Source of the DNA: an uncultured Collinsella sp.
GTDB lineage: Bacteria > Actinomycetota > Coriobacteriia > Coriobacteriales > Coriobacteriaceae
Length of the DNA stretch: 5,943 bases
Assembly (NCBI GenBank): GCA_938045085.1
Contig: CALINZ010000240.1
Span: forward strand, 1-5,943
Direction: 5' to 3'
Part shown: piece by piece, positions 4,185 to 5,943 of the stretch
Position numbering within the stretch: position 1 is the stretch's first letter
Layout: every line of letters starts with the position of its first letter
Made by a program: the position numbers and the translations under genes
Notes under the pieces: model-generated
Told to the model about the DNA's origin: nothing
The model's database searches: none
Seen by the model: only the letters and a program-made list of their open reading frames with translations

Positions 4185-5012
4185 CAGGATGCCGACCGCA
4201 GAGAGGGCGATGCCGCCCACAATGGCGATCACGAGAAGCCAACCGGTGTTGACGTTCTTCTTGATGAGCCAGTACATAAGGCCGGTGAGGCCAAGGGAGA
4301 TCATCTGGGGCATCATGCTGTCCAGGATGTCCTGGATAACGACGGTGCCGTCAGCGAACTGCAGCGGGGTGGTGGCGCCGATCAGCGTGGCGATCATGCC
4401 GCCCACGGACATAAGACCCACGATGCCGCAGACATACATGAGCTTCTCCATGAGGTCGCCGCCCTGAAGCTTGCTCAGGTACTCGTGGCCGCCCTGATAG
4501 CCCATCTTGGCTGCGAACCAAGTAATCAGCACGGAGGGGACGATGGAGATGAGAAGGGCCAGGATCGGGCCCATGATGGAGCCCTGCTGAGCCAGCTGAA
4601 CGCCCAAGCCAAAGGCGATAACGCGGATGGTGCCCTGGAAGAAGGAGTCACCGATGCCGGAAAGCGGGCCCATAAGGGAGGTCTTGACCGCGTTAATCGA
4701 ATCGGGGTTGAAATTCTCGGGATCCTTGGCGTACTCCTCCTCCATGGAGGCGGCGAGGCCCAGGATGAAAGCGCTCGTCTGCGGGGTGCAGTTGTAGAAC
4801 GCCATGTGACGGTGGTAAGCCTCTTTCTTAGCAGCAAGCTGCTTGGGGTCGGACTCGTCCGGATAGAGGCGATCGAGCGTGGGAACCATTCCGTAGAGGA
4901 AGCCCATGTTCATCTGACGCTCGTAGTTCCAAGAGGCCTGGATGGCCCAGGAGCGCCAGAAGAACTGGCTGACCTTCTTGTTCAGGGACACGTCCTTGGT
5001 TGCGGTTGCCAT
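4179..5012 (-). CDS. PTS system, mannose/fructose/sorbose family, IID component
   Basis: This 277-residue subunit is the family's usual length. With IIC it forms the membrane channel that carries sugar across while IIB phosphorylates it. The amphipathic N-terminal part (about 10-110) carries family features: FFWRSWAIQASWNYERQMNM at 17-36, and AFYNCTPQTSAFILGLAASM at 71-90. The loop TSLMGPLSGIGDSFF at 111-125 is a hallmark of IID. Hydrophobic segments lie at about 143-168, 190-213, 237-252 and 257-276. The start is ATG 5010-5012 with a full AAGGAGG eight bases upstream; a longer frame upstream would overlap the IIC gene and lacks family homology. The 13-nt gap to IIC and the shared TAAGGAGG imply coupled translation. 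The substrate cannot be deduced from this subunit alone; the SIS neighbour points to a fructosamine. Confidence 0.96.
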   Translation of the reverse strand: MATATKDVSLNKKVSQFFWRSWAIQASWNYERQMNMGFLYGMVPTLDRLYPDESDPKQLAAKKEAYHRHMAFYNCTPQTSAFILGLAASMEEEYAKDPENFNPDSINAVKTSLMGPLSGIGDSFFQGTIRVIAFGLGVQLAQQGSIMGPILALLISIVPSVLITWFAAKMGYQGGHEYLSKLQGGDLMEKLMYVCGIVGLMSVGGMIATLIGATTPLQFADGTVVIQDILDSMMPQMISLGLTGLMYWLIKKNVNTGWLLVIAIVGGIALSAVGILA

Positions 5013-5020
5013 AGTGTGTT

Positions 5021-5028
5021 CCTCCTTA
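5021..5028 (-). promoter_or_regulatory. IID Shine-Dalgarno overlapping the IIC stop codon
   Basis: On the minus strand this reads TAAGGAGG: the IIC stop TAA runs directly into a perfect AAGGAGG for IID. A ribosome ending IIC therefore stands on the IID binding site, a common arrangement for keeping membrane-partner subunits at equal levels. Confidence 0.85.
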
Positions 5029-5820
5029 GTCTTCGTCGTCTTCGAGCGGATCGTAGTCGGAATCGACACCGGCGGCTGCATGGGAACCGTTGAACTTGAA
5101 GCCCATGAAGACGACAGCCAGGCACACACCGATCAGAGCGACCGCGATGACGGACAGGTTGAGGTAAGCGGCGAGCAGGAAACCGATGAACAGGAACGGA
5201 GTCATACCCTTCTTGATCATCATGGTGAGCAGCAGGGCCAAGCCGTAGGCGGTCATGATCTTGGTCGAAACGTTAAGACCAGTGGACAGCCACTCGGGAA
5301 CCATGTTGACGATGGCCTGAACCAGGTCGGTGCCAACAAAGACGGCGAGGAAGATCGGCAGGAAGTACATGATGGCGTACAGACCGGAGCCGACGCAGAT
5401 GTGCATACGGTAGGCGGTCTTGAACTTTCCGTTATCAATCGCGTTATCTGCCACATGGGTGAGGACGGCGATGATGGAACGGAACACGATGCCGAGGAGC
5501 TGACCCAGGACGGCGACCGGGATGGCGATCGTCATGGCGGTCTCGGCGGAAGCATCGGTCAGGCACGCAAAGGCAGCGGCCACGATGCCGCCCAGGACCA
5601 TATCGGGCGGAACGGCGGCGCCGACCTGCACCAGGCCCATGGACACGAGCTCGACGGCGGCACCGACGGCAAGGCCGGTGGGCACATCGCCCAGCAGCAG
5701 ACCGACGAGCGTAGCGCCAACGAGGGGCTGCTCGAAGTTAAGACGACCGAGCAGGCGGGAGTCCCACATGCAGAACACGCCGACGAGGCCGACGAGCACC
5801 GCACTGATGAACGTATTCAT
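5026..5820 (-). CDS. PTS system, mannose/fructose/sorbose family, IIC component
   Basis: This 264-residue polytopic membrane protein is the sugar-channel partner of IID. Family features are RLNFEQPLVGATLVGLLLGD at 26-45 and GAAVELVSMGLVQVGAAVPPD at 53-73, followed by small-residue-rich helices (about 74-90, 93-122, 140-165, 188-202, 206-240). The start is ATG 5818-5820 with AAAGGAG about six bases upstream. After the last helix, residues 241-264 form a hydrophilic tail ending in a dense acidic run (DSDYDPLEDDED). Upstream, a 36-nt gap separates it from IIB; downstream, its stop overlaps the IID ribosome site. Among relatives it most resembles the AgaC/GfrC/ManY group; the transported sugar is inferred from the operon's SIS gene. 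Confidence 0.96.
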   Translation of the reverse strand: MNTFISAVLVGLVGVFCMWDSRLLGRLNFEQPLVGATLVGLLLGDVPTGLAVGAAVELVSMGLVQVGAAVPPDMVLGGIVAAAFACLTDASAETAMTIAIPVAVLGQLLGIVFRSIIAVLTHVADNAIDNGKFKTAYRMHICVGSGLYAIMYFLPIFLAVFVGTDLVQAIVNMVPEWLSTGLNVSTKIMTAYGLALLLTMMIKKGMTPFLFIGFLLAAYLNLSVIAVALIGVCLAVVFMGFKFNGSHAAAGVDSDYDPLEDDED

Positions 5821-5837
5821 ACCCTTCTCCTTTCAGT

Positions 5838-5851
5838 CAGGCAAAAGCCTG
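5838..5851 (-). promoter_or_regulatory. Small hairpin in the IIB-IIC gap
   Basis: Five-base arms CAGGC (5838-5842) and GCCTG (5847-5851) with an aaaa loop lie just after the IIB stop and just before the IIC ribosome site. There is no T-tract, so it is not a terminator. A minor role in message stability is possible. Confidence 0.35.
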
Positions 5852-5856
5852 GTTGA

Positions 5857-5943
5857 TTACAGCTTGGCGTCGATGTCGACGCTCTGATACGTAGGGGTCT
5901 GCTGGACGTAGAGCTTGATGCCCATGTCGAGCAGCTGGTTGAC
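5857..5943 (-). CDS. PTS system, mannose/fructose/sorbose family, IIB component (partial, C-terminal 28 residues)
   Basis: The gene runs off the right edge of the window; only the last 28 codons and the TAA (5857-5859) are present. The frame reads VNQLLDMGIKLYVQQTPTYQ and ends SVDIDAKL. This fits the C-terminus of mannose-type IIB proteins, where a helix is followed by a Gly-hydrophobic-x-hydrophobic strand and a Q-x-x-P segment. IIB accepts phosphate from IIA on a histidine (not in the window) and passes it to the incoming sugar. Its place directly ahead of IIC and IID is the standard order in this PTS family. The call rests on a short stretch plus context. Confidence 0.82.
   Translation of the reverse strand, partial: VNQLLDMGIKLYVQQTPTYQSVDIDAKL

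Noticed and set aside
5013..5129. 39-residue N-terminal extension of IID overlapping the IIC gene.
   Set aside because: The perfect AAGGAGG before ATG 5010-5012 and the family's normal N-terminus favour the short form.
4942..5856. Long plus-strand frame of 304 codons opposite IIC, rich in Asp/Gly/His/Glu.
   Set aside because: Its composition mirrors the hydrophobic IIC codons read backwards, it has no recognisable domain, and it runs across the IIC-IID junction.
1..5943. tRNA, rRNA, riboswitch, prophage or transposase genes.
   Set aside because: No cloverleaf, rRNA segment, recognised aptamer or transposase/integrase coding motif was seen on either strand by reading; a covariance-model scan was not possible.

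Overview
The window is a GC-rich bacterial segment in which every convincing gene lies on the minus strand. The best guess for the source is a gut Coriobacteriia, probably Collinsella (Actinomycetota). This rests on codon use, a mannose-family PTS in a high-GC genome, and intergenic repeats carrying a GGGACAG core that I remember from Collinsella intergenic regions. It is an inference, not something the sequence proves.

Read in the direction of transcription (right to left), the window starts inside a sugar PTS operon. The order is the last 28 codons of a IIB subunit, a complete IIC, a complete IID (tightly coupled to IIC), a 198-nt intercistronic region holding three palindromes, and a two-lobed SIS-domain protein. 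A clear Rho-independent terminator follows. The SIS protein looks like an Amadori-compound 6-phosphate deglycase of the FrlB/FraB/Gfr group. The simplest model is that IIB-IIC-IID import and phosphorylate a fructosamine such as fructoselysine or glucoselysine, and the SIS enzyme splits the product into a sugar 6-phosphate and the free amine or amino acid.

Three separately terminated single genes follow: a HAD-IA phosphatase of the beta-phosphoglucomutase-like type, a YitT-family membrane protein with an unusually long C-terminal tail, and a GntR/HutC-type regulator with a UTRA ligand domain. The regulator could control the PTS operon, but the HAD and YitT genes lie between them and nothing in the sequence ties them together directly.

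The least expected content is between the genes. A 44-bp element occurs three times (866-909 on +, 2175-2218 on -, 2852-2895 on +). Each copy is a hairpin followed by TTTTATCTGGG. One stem pair changes between copies as A-T, G-T and G-C, which suggests the fold is maintained. Two outward-facing copies bracket the HAD gene, and one of them supplies that gene's last codons and stop codon. All three tails point at a terminator hairpin. A fourth, different 31-bp palindrome sharing the GGGACAG core lies upstream of the SIS gene.
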